Source of the DNA: Piscinibacter sp.
GTDB lineage: Bacteria; Pseudomonadota; Gammaproteobacteria; Burkholderiales; Burkholderiaceae_C
Assembly (NCBI GenBank): GCA_019635485.1
Contig: JAHBZL010000012.1
Coordinates: 56,507-120,506 of the forward strand
Length of the DNA stretch: 64,000 bases
Reading direction: 5' to 3'
This document shows positions 33,511 through 41,855 of the stretch, in pieces. Each line of letters starts with the position of its first letter. Position 1 is the stretch's first letter. The notes under the pieces are model-generated. The model saw nothing but the letters and a program-made list of their open reading frames with translations, made no database searches and was not told the origin of the DNA. A program made the translations under genes and the position numbers.

Positions 33511-33625
33511 GGTCACGAGGGTATCAGAGCAACGAGGCGCACGGCCCGCGGCTGTCGACGGACCGGCCTGGCCGGCAAAGGTTCCGTGACGTCGGTTCCG
33601 GGAGCCGGCCGAGGGCAACGGGCGT

Positions 33626-33656
33626 ACTCTGGACCTTCCCACCGTGGAAAGGTCAA
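33626..33656 (-). promoter_or_regulatory. CueR/MerR-type copper-responsive promoter
   Basis: On the minus strand TTGACC (33656-33651) and CAGAGT (33631-33626) are 19 bases apart, the long spacer typical of MerR-activated promoters. The spacer holds the dyad GACCTT(33632-33637)/AAGGTC(33649-33654), matching the CueR operator style ACCTTCC...GGAAGGT. It drives the operon 33510 to 29226. No merR-type gene lies in the window. Confidence 0.82.
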
Positions 33657-34074
33657 GCGGTGCACCGCGCTCAGCGGCGCGGCGTGCGCCGACGCCGCGG
33701 CGGGACGTCCACTTCCGTCGGCCACCCGCAGGCCGCGACCAGCAGCGTCCGCAGGGGCCGCCGCACGGGTCCCGCCTTGGGCCGGGTCTCGAGCGGCCGC
33801 GCCTCCGTTCGCTCGGCATCGTTTCCCGGGGTGGTCGGGGGGCGGGTGGCAAGAGTGTCCAAGGGCGCGGTCGTCGTGAAGGGCGCGGGATTCTAGCCTT
33901 GGCCCACCACATGGCCGCGATGCGGTGGACAGCACGGCACGGGTGCGTGCCGCGCTGCAGGAGGGCGGCAACGCGATGCCTTCATGCCGGACGTGACGGT
34001 GCCCCGGCGCCGGCTTCGACCCGCGGCTGTCGTCACGCCGGATCGCGCCTGGCCTCGGGCACGCGTCCCCGGCC
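33657..34074. other. Intergenic region between copper promoter and CMD-like gene
   Basis: 418 bases with no supported gene on either strand. Arg/Pro-rich open frames are typical GC artefacts, and there is no start signal. A small palindrome GGCCT-C-AGGCC (34070-34080) sits at the end of the CMD-like gene. Nothing else seen. Confidence 0.55.
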
Positions 34075-34683
34075 TCAGGCCGGAAAGGCGTCGATGCCCG
34101 GCCCGGCCGCCCCGGACTGCGCCGGCGTGCGCGCCGCGTTCATGAGCCAGCAGACCATGGCGAAATAGCCGACCAGCGTCGTGAGCTCGACCACGCCCTG
34201 CTCGCCCCAGCGGGCCGACGCCGCCTGGTAGGTGGCGTCACTGACCCCATGGGTCACCAGCAGTTCGCGCACGAAGTCGACGGCGTCTTCCTCGTCCGGC
34301 GCGAGCCCGCGCGGCCGTGCGCCCTGGCGCAGCGCCTCGAGGGCCGCCGGCGCCACGCCCGCCTTGATCGCCAGCGGCGCATGCATCACCCATTCGAACT
34401 GGTTGCTCAGGTGCCGCGCCACCACGCAGGTGACCAGCTCGCGGACGCGGCCGTCCAGCACGCTGCGGAAGCGCAGTTGCTCCCCGAGCGCGGCGACCCG
34501 CTCGAGCAGCGCGGGACTGCGCAGCAGCGGCAGGAACGGCCCGTAGACGCCCTGGCGCGGGCCGTCGATCAGGGCCTGCGCGGCGGCGCGCTGGGCCTCG
34601 TCGAGCGCGCCGGCGGGCGGCATCGGCAGGCGCTCGAGCGCGTCGCGGGCGTAGCCCTGGGCAAACGTTGCGGATTCAGCCAT
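34075..34683 (-). CDS. Carboxymuconolactone decarboxylase (AhpD) family protein
   Basis: 202 residues. An AhpD-like helical domain occupies about 50-185: RVRELVTCVVARHLSNQFEW, given by core residues, resembles the family motif, but the catalytic CxxC of AhpD is absent (ELVTCVVARHLS has one Cys). The APLAIKAGVAPAALEALRQG and VVELTTLVGYFAMVCWLMN segments are also typical. This subgroup without CxxC is often a gamma-carboxymuconolactone decarboxylase-like enzyme of unknown substrate. The start overlaps the MFS carrier stop by 8 bases, so the two are co-translated. Confidence 0.87.
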   Translation of the reverse strand: MAESATFAQGYARDALERLPMPPAGALDEAQRAAAQALIDGPRQGVYGPFLPLLRSPALLERVAALGEQLRFRSVLDGRVRELVTCVVARHLSNQFEWVMHAPLAIKAGVAPAALEALRQGARPRGLAPDEEDAVDFVRELLVTHGVSDATYQAASARWGEQGVVELTTLVGYFAMVCWLMNAARTPAQSGAAGPGIDAFPA

Positions 34684-35869
34684 GGGGAATCACCTCCGGA
34701 AGGGTCTGCAGGGACGACTGGCGCCACAGCCAGGCGCCGGACGCGAGCAACGCCGCCGCGGCCAGCGCGAGCGCCCATGCGAGTCCGTGCGGCCCGGTGC
34801 GCAGCAACAGCGCCGAGGCCACAGGCCCGGCGATCTGGCCGAGCGCGAACGCAGCCGTGATGCGCCCGACCAGGCGCGTCGCCTGCCCCGACGCGCGTGC
34901 GCGCATCTCCTGGACGCCGGCCAGCGTGATCACCATGAACGTCCCGCCCACGAGCAGGGCCGACGCGGCGATCGTCCACGCATCGGCGCGCAGCGCCGGC
35001 AGCAGCACGCCGACACCCATCAGCGATTGGCCGGCGGCCCAGGTCCGCAGGCGCGACGCACCCCGCAGCAGGCGCGCGGCCAGCAGCATGGAAGCGGCCG
35101 CTGTCAGGCCGAACACCGGCCACGCCAACCCGAACACGCGCGGATCGTCCACCACGCTGCGCGCCAGCACGGGCAGGAAGGTCGCCGGCAGGATGTAGCC
35201 GAAGCCCATCAACCCGTAGCAGACGACGAGGCCGCGCGTGCCGTCGGTGTCGCCACGCAGGCTGCCGGCGGCCGCCGCGGCAGCGGCGCCGGCGTCCGGC
35301 GGCAGCCGCGCGATGACCGCGAAGACCGGCAGCGCGAGCAGCAGCGCCAGCCCGCCGAGCTGCAGCCACAGCGCGGCCGTCGACACGCCGACCGCGGCGG
35401 CGTACAGCCCGTGCAGGCCGGCCAGCGCGATGCCGGCGCCCACCCCCACGTAGACCCACGCGCTCGCCTGTGCCGCCTGCCGCTGCGCGAGCGCCCCCAG
35501 GCACCACACGCTGGTCGCGACGAAGACCCAGGCCGACGCGGCGCCGGCCAGGAAACGCAGCGCCACCCAGGCCGCCGGCCACGGCCACGCCATCGCGGCC
35601 GTCAGCGCCGCGGTCGCCAGCAGCGCCAGCACGGCCAGCGCGGTGGGGCGCAGCGGCACGCGCGCGGCGCTGAGGGCGCCCACGAAGTAGCCCGCGTAGT
35701 TGGCTGCGGCCAGCCAGCTGCCCTGGCCGACGTCGAGCAGGCCCTCGCGCAGCATCAACGGCAGCACAGGGGTGAACGCGAAGCGGCCGATGCCCATCGC
35801 CGCCGCGAGCGAGAGCAGCCCGGCGGCCGCGACGAGGGCGGGGGCGATCGGGCGCGCCTGGGTTGTCAT
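34676..35869 (-). CDS. YbfB/YjiJ family MFS transporter
   Basis: 397 residues with twelve predicted membrane helices. The signature MGIGRFAFTPVLPLMLREG at the first loop and GSWLAAANYAGYFVGAL are characteristic of YbfB/YjiJ carriers. Substrate unknown. ATG 35869 is divergent from the LysR gene 66 bases away, the standard arrangement for a LysR-controlled operon. The following CMD-family gene overlaps it, so the transported compound may be processed by that protein. Confidence 0.9.
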   Translation of the reverse strand: MTTQARPIAPALVAAAGLLSLAAAMGIGRFAFTPVLPLMLREGLLDVGQGSWLAAANYAGYFVGALSAARVPLRPTALAVLALLATAALTAAMAWPWPAAWVALRFLAGAASAWVFVATSVWCLGALAQRQAAQASAWVYVGVGAGIALAGLHGLYAAAVGVSTAALWLQLGGLALLLALPVFAVIARLPPDAGAAAAAAAGSLRGDTDGTRGLVVCYGLMGFGYILPATFLPVLARSVVDDPRVFGLAWPVFGLTAAASMLLAARLLRGASRLRTWAAGQSLMGVGVLLPALRADAWTIAASALLVGGTFMVITLAGVQEMRARASGQATRLVGRITAAFALGQIAGPVASALLLRTGPHGLAWALALAAAALLASGAWLWRQSSLQTLPEVIPHG

Positions 35870-35935
35870 GGCCTGCCATTGGATCGAGAATCCATCGCCC
35901 CCACAAGTGAATTAATCAGAACTACCGTTCTCTCC

Positions 35936-36847
35936 ATGAGAACCATCGACCTGGACAGCCTGGACATCTTCCGTGCGGTGGCGACCGAGGGCGGCGTGAT
36001 CCGCGCGGCGCACAAGCTCAACCGCGTGCAGTCCAATGTCACGACCCGCATCAAGCAGCTCGAGCAGCGCCTGGGCTGCGCGCTGTTCCGCAAGCAGGGG
36101 CGCGGGCTGGTGCTGTCGCCCGAGGGCGAGCGGCTTCTCTCGTATGCGCAGCGGCTGTTCCGGATCGCCGACGAGGCGGAGAGCGAACTGCGCGAGGGTC
36201 GCCCGATGGGCGTGCTGCGCATCGGTTCGCTGGAGAGCACCGCGGGCAGCCGGCTCGCGCCGATCCTGTCGCGCTTCCACCAGCTGCACCCCGGCGTCGT
36301 GGTGGAACTGGTCACCGGGACGACCGGCGCCCTGCTGCAGCGCGTGGCGCAGTTCGAGATCGAGGCCGCGTTCGTGTCCGAGCCGTTCGCGGCCGACGGA
36401 CTGTCGACCCTCAAGGTGTTCGACGAGGAACTGGTCCTGGTCACCGCGAAGGGGCTGCCGCGGGTGCGGCGCGCGGCGGATCTGGCCGGCATGAGCATGG
36501 TCGCCTTCGCCGCGGGCTGCTCGTACCGCAAGCGCCTGGAGGACTGGCTCGGGGCGGGCGAACTGCCGCCGGCGCGCACGCTGGAACTGGCCTCCTACCA
36601 GGCGATGATCGCGTGCGTGGCGGCCGGCACTGGCTTCGCGGTGGTGCCGCGCTCGCTGCTCGTGGCGCTGCGTGCCGCCGACGACGTGCAGCAGCACGAA
36701 CTGCCGGCCCCGGTGCGCCGCAACCGGACCCATCTGGTGTGGAACGGCACCGCGTCGACCGCGCTCCTGCGCCTGCAGGACCTCCTGCACGCCACACGGG
36801 GTCGGGCGGCTGAACCGGCAGGGGTATCCGCCCGACGCAGCGGCTGA
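35936..36847 (+). CDS. LysR family transcriptional regulator
   Basis: 303 residues from ATG 35936. Residues 1-62 form the LysR winged helix (LDSLDIFRAVATEGGVIRAA, NRVQSNVTTRIKQLEQRLG, LFRKQGRGLVLSPEGE). The rest is a periplasmic-binding-like effector domain (LRIGSLESTAGSRLAPILSRF, AAGTGFAVVPRSLL). It resembles the PtrR/YeiE group. It is divergent from the MFS operon; the spacer has an AATTAAT-containing site consistent with a LysR T-N11-A box. Control of the divergent MFS gene is inferred. Confidence 0.92.
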   Translation: MRTIDLDSLDIFRAVATEGGVIRAAHKLNRVQSNVTTRIKQLEQRLGCALFRKQGRGLVLSPEGERLLSYAQRLFRIADEAESELREGRPMGVLRIGSLESTAGSRLAPILSRFHQLHPGVVVELVTGTTGALLQRVAQFEIEAAFVSEPFAADGLSTLKVFDEELVLVTAKGLPRVRRAADLAGMSMVAFAAGCSYRKRLEDWLGAGELPPARTLELASYQAMIACVAAGTGFAVVPRSLLVALRAADDVQQHELPAPVRRNRTHLVWNGTASTALLRLQDLLHATRGRAAEPAGVSARRSG

Positions 36848-36898
36848 GCCCGGACCCGTGATAAGTTCCGGCGCGTCGCCGTGCAGGAGGGTCGCCGC

Positions 36899-38881
36899 GT
36901 GTCGCTGTTCACCGTGCTGGGGCTGAAGGCTCCGAAGAAGCCCCCCACCCCGCCCCAGCCGGACCCCGGCGCCTCGCCGGCCTCCGACACCCCATCGTCG
37001 ACGAGCGTCGACGCGCACCCGGAGCCGATCGCCCAGGACCCGCGCAAGGCGCTGGTGGGCCAGCGTTTCGCCGCGAACAGCGGCCCGGCGCGCGACCTGA
37101 TCGCGAAGATCGAGGCCCAGGCCTACCTCGGTTCGCCGGGCCCGGTGCAGACGGCGATGCAGGCCGTGCATAAGAGTTTCCCCGCCGTGCAGGCGGCGAT
37201 CAGCGCGAAGGACTGGGGCCGGGCCAGCGACGAACTGGACCGTCTCGAGACGGGCCTTGCCGACTTCAGGAAGGCCTTCCAGTCGGTCAACGACACGAAG
37301 AAGGCGGACTACGTCAAGGCCAAGGCCCAGGCGCAGGCCGACCTCGACCGCTGGGACGCCGCCCTCGCCGGCAAGACGCTCGACGAGGTCTGCGACAAGG
37401 CCTTCCAGGATTCGACGGCGCAGTTCACCCATGCGCGCCAGCAGATGGACGAAGGCGAGAAGGGAGACAACTACCTGCAGGCCGCGCGCGGCCTGCGCAA
37501 TGCCACCGGCGCGATGGCCGGTGCGTTCAAGGGCGACCTGGACAAACTGCGCCAGACGCTGCAGGCGCGCCGCCAGGCCGGCGACGGCGTGTTCGCCGCG
37601 GCGGCGAAGGCGGGGCTCAAGACGGTGGACCGCAAACCCTTCGACGATGCCGCCAAGGCCGCCAGCGCGGCGCTCGAGAAGGTGGCGACCACGCTCGATG
37701 CCCGGCCGTTGCCCGCCGCGCTCGCGGCGATCGAGTCCGCGGCGGAGCAGTGCCGGCGCGCCGCCGCGCAGGCCTTCGTCGCCGCGGCGAAGAACCAGCC
37801 GAAGAAGGCGCAACGCGCGCAGGTCATGGCCCTGCTGAAGGACGACCCCGAGGCCTTGCGAGCGGTCGCCGACGTCGACGGCGGCCCGGCCCTGATCGAC
37901 GCGATGATGAAGGACCTGGGCGGCCAAGCCAAGGATGCGCAGAGCAAGGCGTTCGCGCGTGCGGCCATCGGCGCGCGCTTCGGCGCCAAGCTGACCGACC
38001 AGGACCTGACCACCAAGTACCTGCCGCGGCTGTACGGTGCGCTCGGCAAGGTGCCGGCCTCGCACACCGTCGGCAACCCGATGCTCAAGGAGATCAACCG
38101 CAAGCGTGTCGCGCTGATGGCCGAAGGCGATTACACCAACGGCACCGGCAAGATCAACCTGTCGACGACGCGCACCGGGCTGGTCGACTCGATGGTCAGC
38201 TTCGGCGCCATCGTGCTGCCGGAGAAACTCACGGGCGGCAAGGTTGCCGGCGGACTGGGCATCTCGCAGTTCGACGTGCTGACGCTGCACGAGGTCGCGC
38301 ATGCGGTGGACGACAAGCTGCAGTACATGAAGAGCAAGATCGGCAACATCGCCTTCGGCGGCTGGCACGACCACAGCGTCGACGAAGTGGCCGGTGTCGT
38401 CGCCGACGGCAAGGGCCTCTACGCCGACTTCCCGGACCTGCCGAAGCCGTTCCTCAAGGCCTACATCCACGCGGTGCTGCTGCAGCGCAAGCCCGAGTCC
38501 GACAGCACGGTCACCGGCGCCTTGGGCGGCAAGACGGCCGACTGGAAGAAGCTCGCCAAACACGCGGCGACCGACTGTGCCGAGCACATCCGCATGAAGG
38601 GCAGCAGTTCGGGGCTCTGGGAGAAGGGCGACAGCGGCGCGCAGAAGTACGCGATCGCCGGCTCGGTGTTCCAGCAGGCTTATGCCAGCCAGTGGGTCAG
38701 CTACGCGCTGTCCGCGCGCAGCGCGAAGGTCAGCGACTACCAGTTCCGCTCCGAGGCGGAGTGGTATGCCGAGGCCTACGCGATGTTCTTCCTGGGCAAG
38801 CTCAAGTCCAGCCACCCGCTGCACCCGGTGCTGACCGCGGACCAGCAGGCCGGCAAGGCAGCGCAGCGCGCCGCCCGCTGA
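36899..38881 (+). CDS. Zincin metallopeptidase (ATLF-like gluzincin) with long helical N-terminal region
   Basis: 660 residues from GTG 36899, chosen for GGAGG 8 bases upstream. The N-terminus has a Pro/Ser-rich stretch (about 15-45), then about 320 residues of charged, Ala/Lys/Asp-rich helix likely to form coiled coils. The C-terminal ~270 residues hold a zinc site: HEVAH (His464, Glu465, His468), and a distal EAEWYAEAYAMFF (Glu619, Glu621, Glu625) supplying the third ligand, as in anthrax-lethal-factor-type gluzincins. It has no signal peptide. Possible roles are a secreted toxin/effector or an intracellular protease. It is followed 10 bases later by a CpXC-domain gene. Confidence 0.75.
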   Translation: MSLFTVLGLKAPKKPPTPPQPDPGASPASDTPSSTSVDAHPEPIAQDPRKALVGQRFAANSGPARDLIAKIEAQAYLGSPGPVQTAMQAVHKSFPAVQAAISAKDWGRASDELDRLETGLADFRKAFQSVNDTKKADYVKAKAQAQADLDRWDAALAGKTLDEVCDKAFQDSTAQFTHARQQMDEGEKGDNYLQAARGLRNATGAMAGAFKGDLDKLRQTLQARRQAGDGVFAAAAKAGLKTVDRKPFDDAAKAASAALEKVATTLDARPLPAALAAIESAAEQCRRAAAQAFVAAAKNQPKKAQRAQVMALLKDDPEALRAVADVDGGPALIDAMMKDLGGQAKDAQSKAFARAAIGARFGAKLTDQDLTTKYLPRLYGALGKVPASHTVGNPMLKEINRKRVALMAEGDYTNGTGKINLSTTRTGLVDSMVSFGAIVLPEKLTGGKVAGGLGISQFDVLTLHEVAHAVDDKLQYMKSKIGNIAFGGWHDHSVDEVAGVVADGKGLYADFPDLPKPFLKAYIHAVLLQRKPESDSTVTGALGGKTADWKKLAKHAATDCAEHIRMKGSSSGLWEKGDSGAQKYAIAGSVFQQAYASQWVSYALSARSAKVSDYQFRSEAEWYAEAYAMFFLGKLKSSHPLHPVLTADQQAGKAAQRAAR

Positions 38882-38891
38882 GGGAATCACG

Positions 38892-39596
38892 ATGTCACGC
38901 CTGGACTCCCAGACCTTCGCCTGCACGTCCTGCGGTGCCGGCATCGAGATGGCCATCGTCTCGAGCATCAATGCCGATCGTCGCGGCGACCTGCGCGCCG
39001 CAGTCGTCGACGACAGCTACCAGCGCGGCAGTTGCCCATCCTGCCTCGCGCCGTATCGCGTCGAGCCGGAGCTGACCTACCTCGATGCCGCGCAGGGCCT
39101 GTGGGTGCTGGTGCGGCCGGCGCGGCTGCTGGCCGACTGGGCACCGCTGGAACAGGTCGCGCGGCAGGCCTTCGAGCGGGCGCATGGCGACACTGCCCCG
39201 GCCATGGCGCGCGAACTCGGTGCCCGCCTGCGGCCGCGGGTCGTGTTCGGCTGGGCCGCACTGCGCGAGAAGCTGCTGTGCGCGCAGCACGGGCTGGACG
39301 ATGTGGTGCTGGAACTGCTCAAGCTGGCGCTGATGCGCACCGCGAGCGAACTGGACATCGGCGACGACCTCGAACTGCGCCTGGTCGGCGTCGACGGCCC
39401 GATGCTGTCGCTGGCCTGGCTGCAGGCCCAGGGTGACGCCGTGATCGAGCGGCTCGAGGTGCCCCGCCAGGCCTTCGATGACATCGCTGCCGACGCGTCC
39501 GGCGCCTGGGCCGAGTTGCGCGCCGACCTCGGCGAGGGGCTGTTCGTGGACGTCAACCGGCTGCTCGTGCCCGCCGAGGACGACGAGGCGGCCTGA
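38892..39596 (+). CDS. CpXC-domain protein
   Basis: 234 residues. The four-Cys metal knuckle of the CpXC domain is at the N-terminus (CTSC, Cys11 and Cys14; CPSC, Cys48 and Cys51), with FACTSCGAGIEMAI and RGSCPSCLAPYRVE around it. The C-terminal ~150 residues are soluble and helical with LLKLALMRTASELDIGDDLELRL. The function of CpXC proteins is unknown. Here the gene is 10 bases after a zincin gene, so it may be a partner, inhibitor or adaptor of it. AGGGAATC precedes ATG 38892. Confidence 0.78.
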   Translation: MSRLDSQTFACTSCGAGIEMAIVSSINADRRGDLRAAVVDDSYQRGSCPSCLAPYRVEPELTYLDAAQGLWVLVRPARLLADWAPLEQVARQAFERAHGDTAPAMARELGARLRPRVVFGWAALREKLLCAQHGLDDVVLELLKLALMRTASELDIGDDLELRLVGVDGPMLSLAWLQAQGDAVIERLEVPRQAFDDIAADASGAWAELRADLGEGLFVDVNRLLVPAEDDEAA

Positions 39597-39612
39597 GGTC
39601 GACCGTCCCCGG

Positions 39613-39828
39613 TCAGGGTTCTGCGTGCGCCGTCTCGGCGAAACGCTCGACGTGCGCCAGCGCGGCCTGCCGCCCGGCGAGGAGGGCGGTCGACTGGTTC
39701 GGATAGTCGCCACCCGAGGTGGTCAGCCAGCGGTCGTCGACGGTGTACAGCCAGATGAAGCGCCCGTCGCGAAGCGCGGGGGTACGGACACGCATGTCGT
39801 GCCCCAGGTGCTCAAAGCGATCGTCCAC
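39613..39828 (-). CDS. Small hypothetical protein
   Basis: 71 residues, soluble. It has Trp/Tyr-rich core FIWLYTVDDRWLTTSGGDYPNQ, quoted in part, and a C-terminal helix ending in HVERFAETAHAEP. The sequence reads as a normal folded small protein (balanced composition, few repeats). It lies between the CpXC gene (convergent) and the M48 gene (upstream, 9 bases from its stop), with which it may form an operon end. I do not recognise a family. Confidence 0.6.
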   Translation of the reverse strand: MDDRFEHLGHDMRVRTPALRDGRFIWLYTVDDRWLTTSGGDYPNQSTALLAGRQAALAHVERFAETAHAEP

Positions 39829-39837
39829 GGCTGGTAA

Positions 39838-40746
39838 TCAGAAGGTCGAAGAGTTCCGGACAGTGTGCGCCGGCGATGTGTCCGTCCCATGGAAAGGCGT
39901 GCCACGGTGGCCCGCTTCGGTATCGCTCAGCGGGTCGCGCTGCCGCTGGCCGTAGTCGGCCAGACGTTCCGCCAGCGGCAGGAAGCGGCGCGCCCGCTCG
40001 AGCCGCACCGACGCGGCCGGATGCGTGGACACCACGTGGGCGACAGGCCGCTCGCCGGCAGCCTCGGTTTCGAGGAACCCGAGCGAATCCGCTGGCGGAT
40101 ACCCGGCCAGCGCCGTCAGGTAGAGCGCCGTCTCGTCGGCTTCGAGTTCGGCCTGGTGCATGACGACCTCCAGCCGGCGCAGCAGCGCCAGGTTGAAGTC
40201 CATCTCGACGTAGACGTCGGCCACCGTGCGCGGCACGTCCCGCGGCAGGAGTGCCAGGGCGGCGGTCAGCAGGTGTCTCTCGTGCTGGTGCAGGACATGG
40301 GCGATCTCGTGCGCCAGCACGAAGGCGATCTGCGCCTCGGGCAGCGCCCGCGCGCGGACGAAGGGCTCGCCGAGCACCACGCGGCCACCCGGCAGCGACT
40401 GTGCCTCGACGGCGTCGTCCTGCACCACGCCGAGTTGCCAGTCGGGCGCCTGGTCGAGCCTGGCGTGGGCTCGCGCAGCGGCGAGCAGTTCGCCCCAGAT
40501 GCGCCCGATCTCGGCGCAATGGGTCACGCACCCGCCGGCGGAGGTCGCGGCCGACCCGAACTCCGGTGGCGCCGCGGATTCGCTGGCGGTGCGCACGGCC
40601 GCGGCCGTCCACGCCAGTCCGGGCGAGGCGAAGTCGAGCAGCGCCTCCTGCGCCCAGCCCGTGCCGGTGACCAGGGCCATGACCAGCGTCAGGCAGCCCC
40701 TGGTTCGCGGCCCGAAGGCACGGTTGCCCTGACTGCGTTCGACCAT
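39838..40746 (-). CDS. Secreted M48 family metalloprotease
   Basis: 302 residues from ATG 40746 (MVERSQ); signal peptide GCLTLVMALVTGTGWAQ. The zinc site is complete: HEIAHVLHQHE (HExxH) and AELEADETALYLTALAG with the third ligand Glu. This is the BepA/LoiP-like group of periplasmic proteases, which check outer-membrane assembly; no TPR tail is present. It ends 9 bases before the small hypothetical gene. The start is chosen at the second Met because the upstream residues are not signal-like. Confidence 0.88.
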   Translation of the reverse strand: MVERSQGNRAFGPRTRGCLTLVMALVTGTGWAQEALLDFASPGLAWTAAAVRTASESAAPPEFGSAATSAGGCVTHCAEIGRIWGELLAAARAHARLDQAPDWQLGVVQDDAVEAQSLPGGRVVLGEPFVRARALPEAQIAFVLAHEIAHVLHQHERHLLTAALALLPRDVPRTVADVYVEMDFNLALLRRLEVVMHQAELEADETALYLTALAGYPPADSLGFLETEAAGERPVAHVVSTHPAASVRLERARRFLPLAERLADYGQRQRDPLSDTEAGHRGTPFHGTDTSPAHTVRNSSTF

Positions 40747-40873
40747 CGTTCGATCCCCCGGCTGCGTTGGAGTGTCCACCTTTGTCCAACGCAGCGGGGA
40801 CACCCATTCGGCGGGTCGCGACGGCTACGGGTTAGGGGGTCACCGCCAGCCGCGAACCCGTCCGGGCACGGGG

Positions 40874-41845
40874 TCAGTCGTTCGCCGGCCGGGCGGGCGC
40901 GCTTGCCACCCGGTTGTGCAGCGCACCGATGCCTTCGATCTCGCAGACCACCTCGTCGCCGCCGGACAGGTATCGGTCGAGCCGGGGCGCGGGGCTGCCA
41001 TCGTGCGCACGCGCACCGAGGTCCGGGTCGCTGCCCCAGCCGGTCCCGCCGGGCGTGCCGGTGGAGATCACGACGCCCGGCTGCAGCGTGATGTAGGTGG
41101 AGAAGAACGCCACCAGTTCGGCGACACCCCAGATCATCCGGCTCGTGTGGTTGTGCTGACGCAGGTCGCCCGACACGAAGGATCGGATCGCGAGTTGCTG
41201 CGGATCGGGGATTTCATCTGCGGTGACGATGCACGGCCCGATCGGCGCGCTCGAGTCGAAGCTCTTGCCCGGGCCGAGCGAATACGCCGACGTGCCGTCC
41301 GGCCGCAACCGGACCTGGCGGTCGCGCGCCGTCACGTCGTTCATGATCGTGTAGCCGTAGATGTGGTCGAGCGCCCGCGCCGGCGGGATGTGCCTGCCGG
41401 ACTTGCCGATCACGACCATCAGCTCGACCTCGTAGTCGAGCTTGTGCGTCACCTTCTCGTCGAGCACGATGGTGTCGCCGTCGCCGATCACGCCGAGCGG
41501 GCTCTTCAGGAAGAACTCCGGCTCGCGGCCGTCGACCGCCGGCTTCTCGTTGCGGTGGTCCCAGTAGTTCTCGCCGCTGCACAGGATCAGGCGCGGCTCG
41601 ATCGGCGCGCGCCGCGGCAGCCCCTGCGCCGGGCGGCGGCCGGCGCCGCTGGCCAGCGCCGCACGGGCCAGCGCCATGCCACGGCCGCCGAGCGCGATCC
41701 AGTCCACGGTGTCGGCGGCGGCCCGCAGTTCGAGATCGGTCACGCCGGGCACGACCTGCAGTGCCTCGGCCAGGTCGACCACGTCGGTCCCGTCGAGCAA
41801 GCCGAGCCGCGCCGTCCCGCCGTTGTCGAATCGAATCAGCTTCAT
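40874..41845 (-). CDS. Fumarylacetoacetate hydrolase (FAH) family protein
   Basis: 323 residues. The FAH fold is visible with metal ligands in KSPLGVIGDGDTIVLDE (position type), DYEVELMVVIG (Glu-x-Glu and later Asp) and the YTIMNDVTARDRQ motif, plus STGTPGGTGW near the C-terminus. Members hydrolyse C-C bonds in acylpyruvate-type products or isomerise ring-cleavage acids. It is the last gene of the RidA-ABC operon, 10 bases after the binding protein, so it should act on the imported compound or a breakdown product. Confidence 0.9.
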   Translation of the reverse strand: MKLIRFDNGGTARLGLLDGTDVVDLAEALQVVPGVTDLELRAAADTVDWIALGGRGMALARAALASGAGRRPAQGLPRRAPIEPRLILCSGENYWDHRNEKPAVDGREPEFFLKSPLGVIGDGDTIVLDEKVTHKLDYEVELMVVIGKSGRHIPPARALDHIYGYTIMNDVTARDRQVRLRPDGTSAYSLGPGKSFDSSAPIGPCIVTADEIPDPQQLAIRSFVSGDLRQHNHTSRMIWGVAELVAFFSTYITLQPGVVISTGTPGGTGWGSDPDLGARAHDGSPAPRLDRYLSGGDEVVCEIEGIGALHNRVASAPARPAND

Positions 41846-41855
41846 CGGCGTCCCT

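Noticed and set aside
33671-33862. 63-codon minus-strand frame upstream of the copper promoter
   Set aside because: Arg/Pro-rich, no Shine-Dalgarno, and lies upstream of the promoter. I looked for a MerR-type regulator here and did not find one.
34021-34080. Small palindromes around the CMD-family stop
   Set aside because: Short GC palindromes are common in this DNA and no T tract follows.
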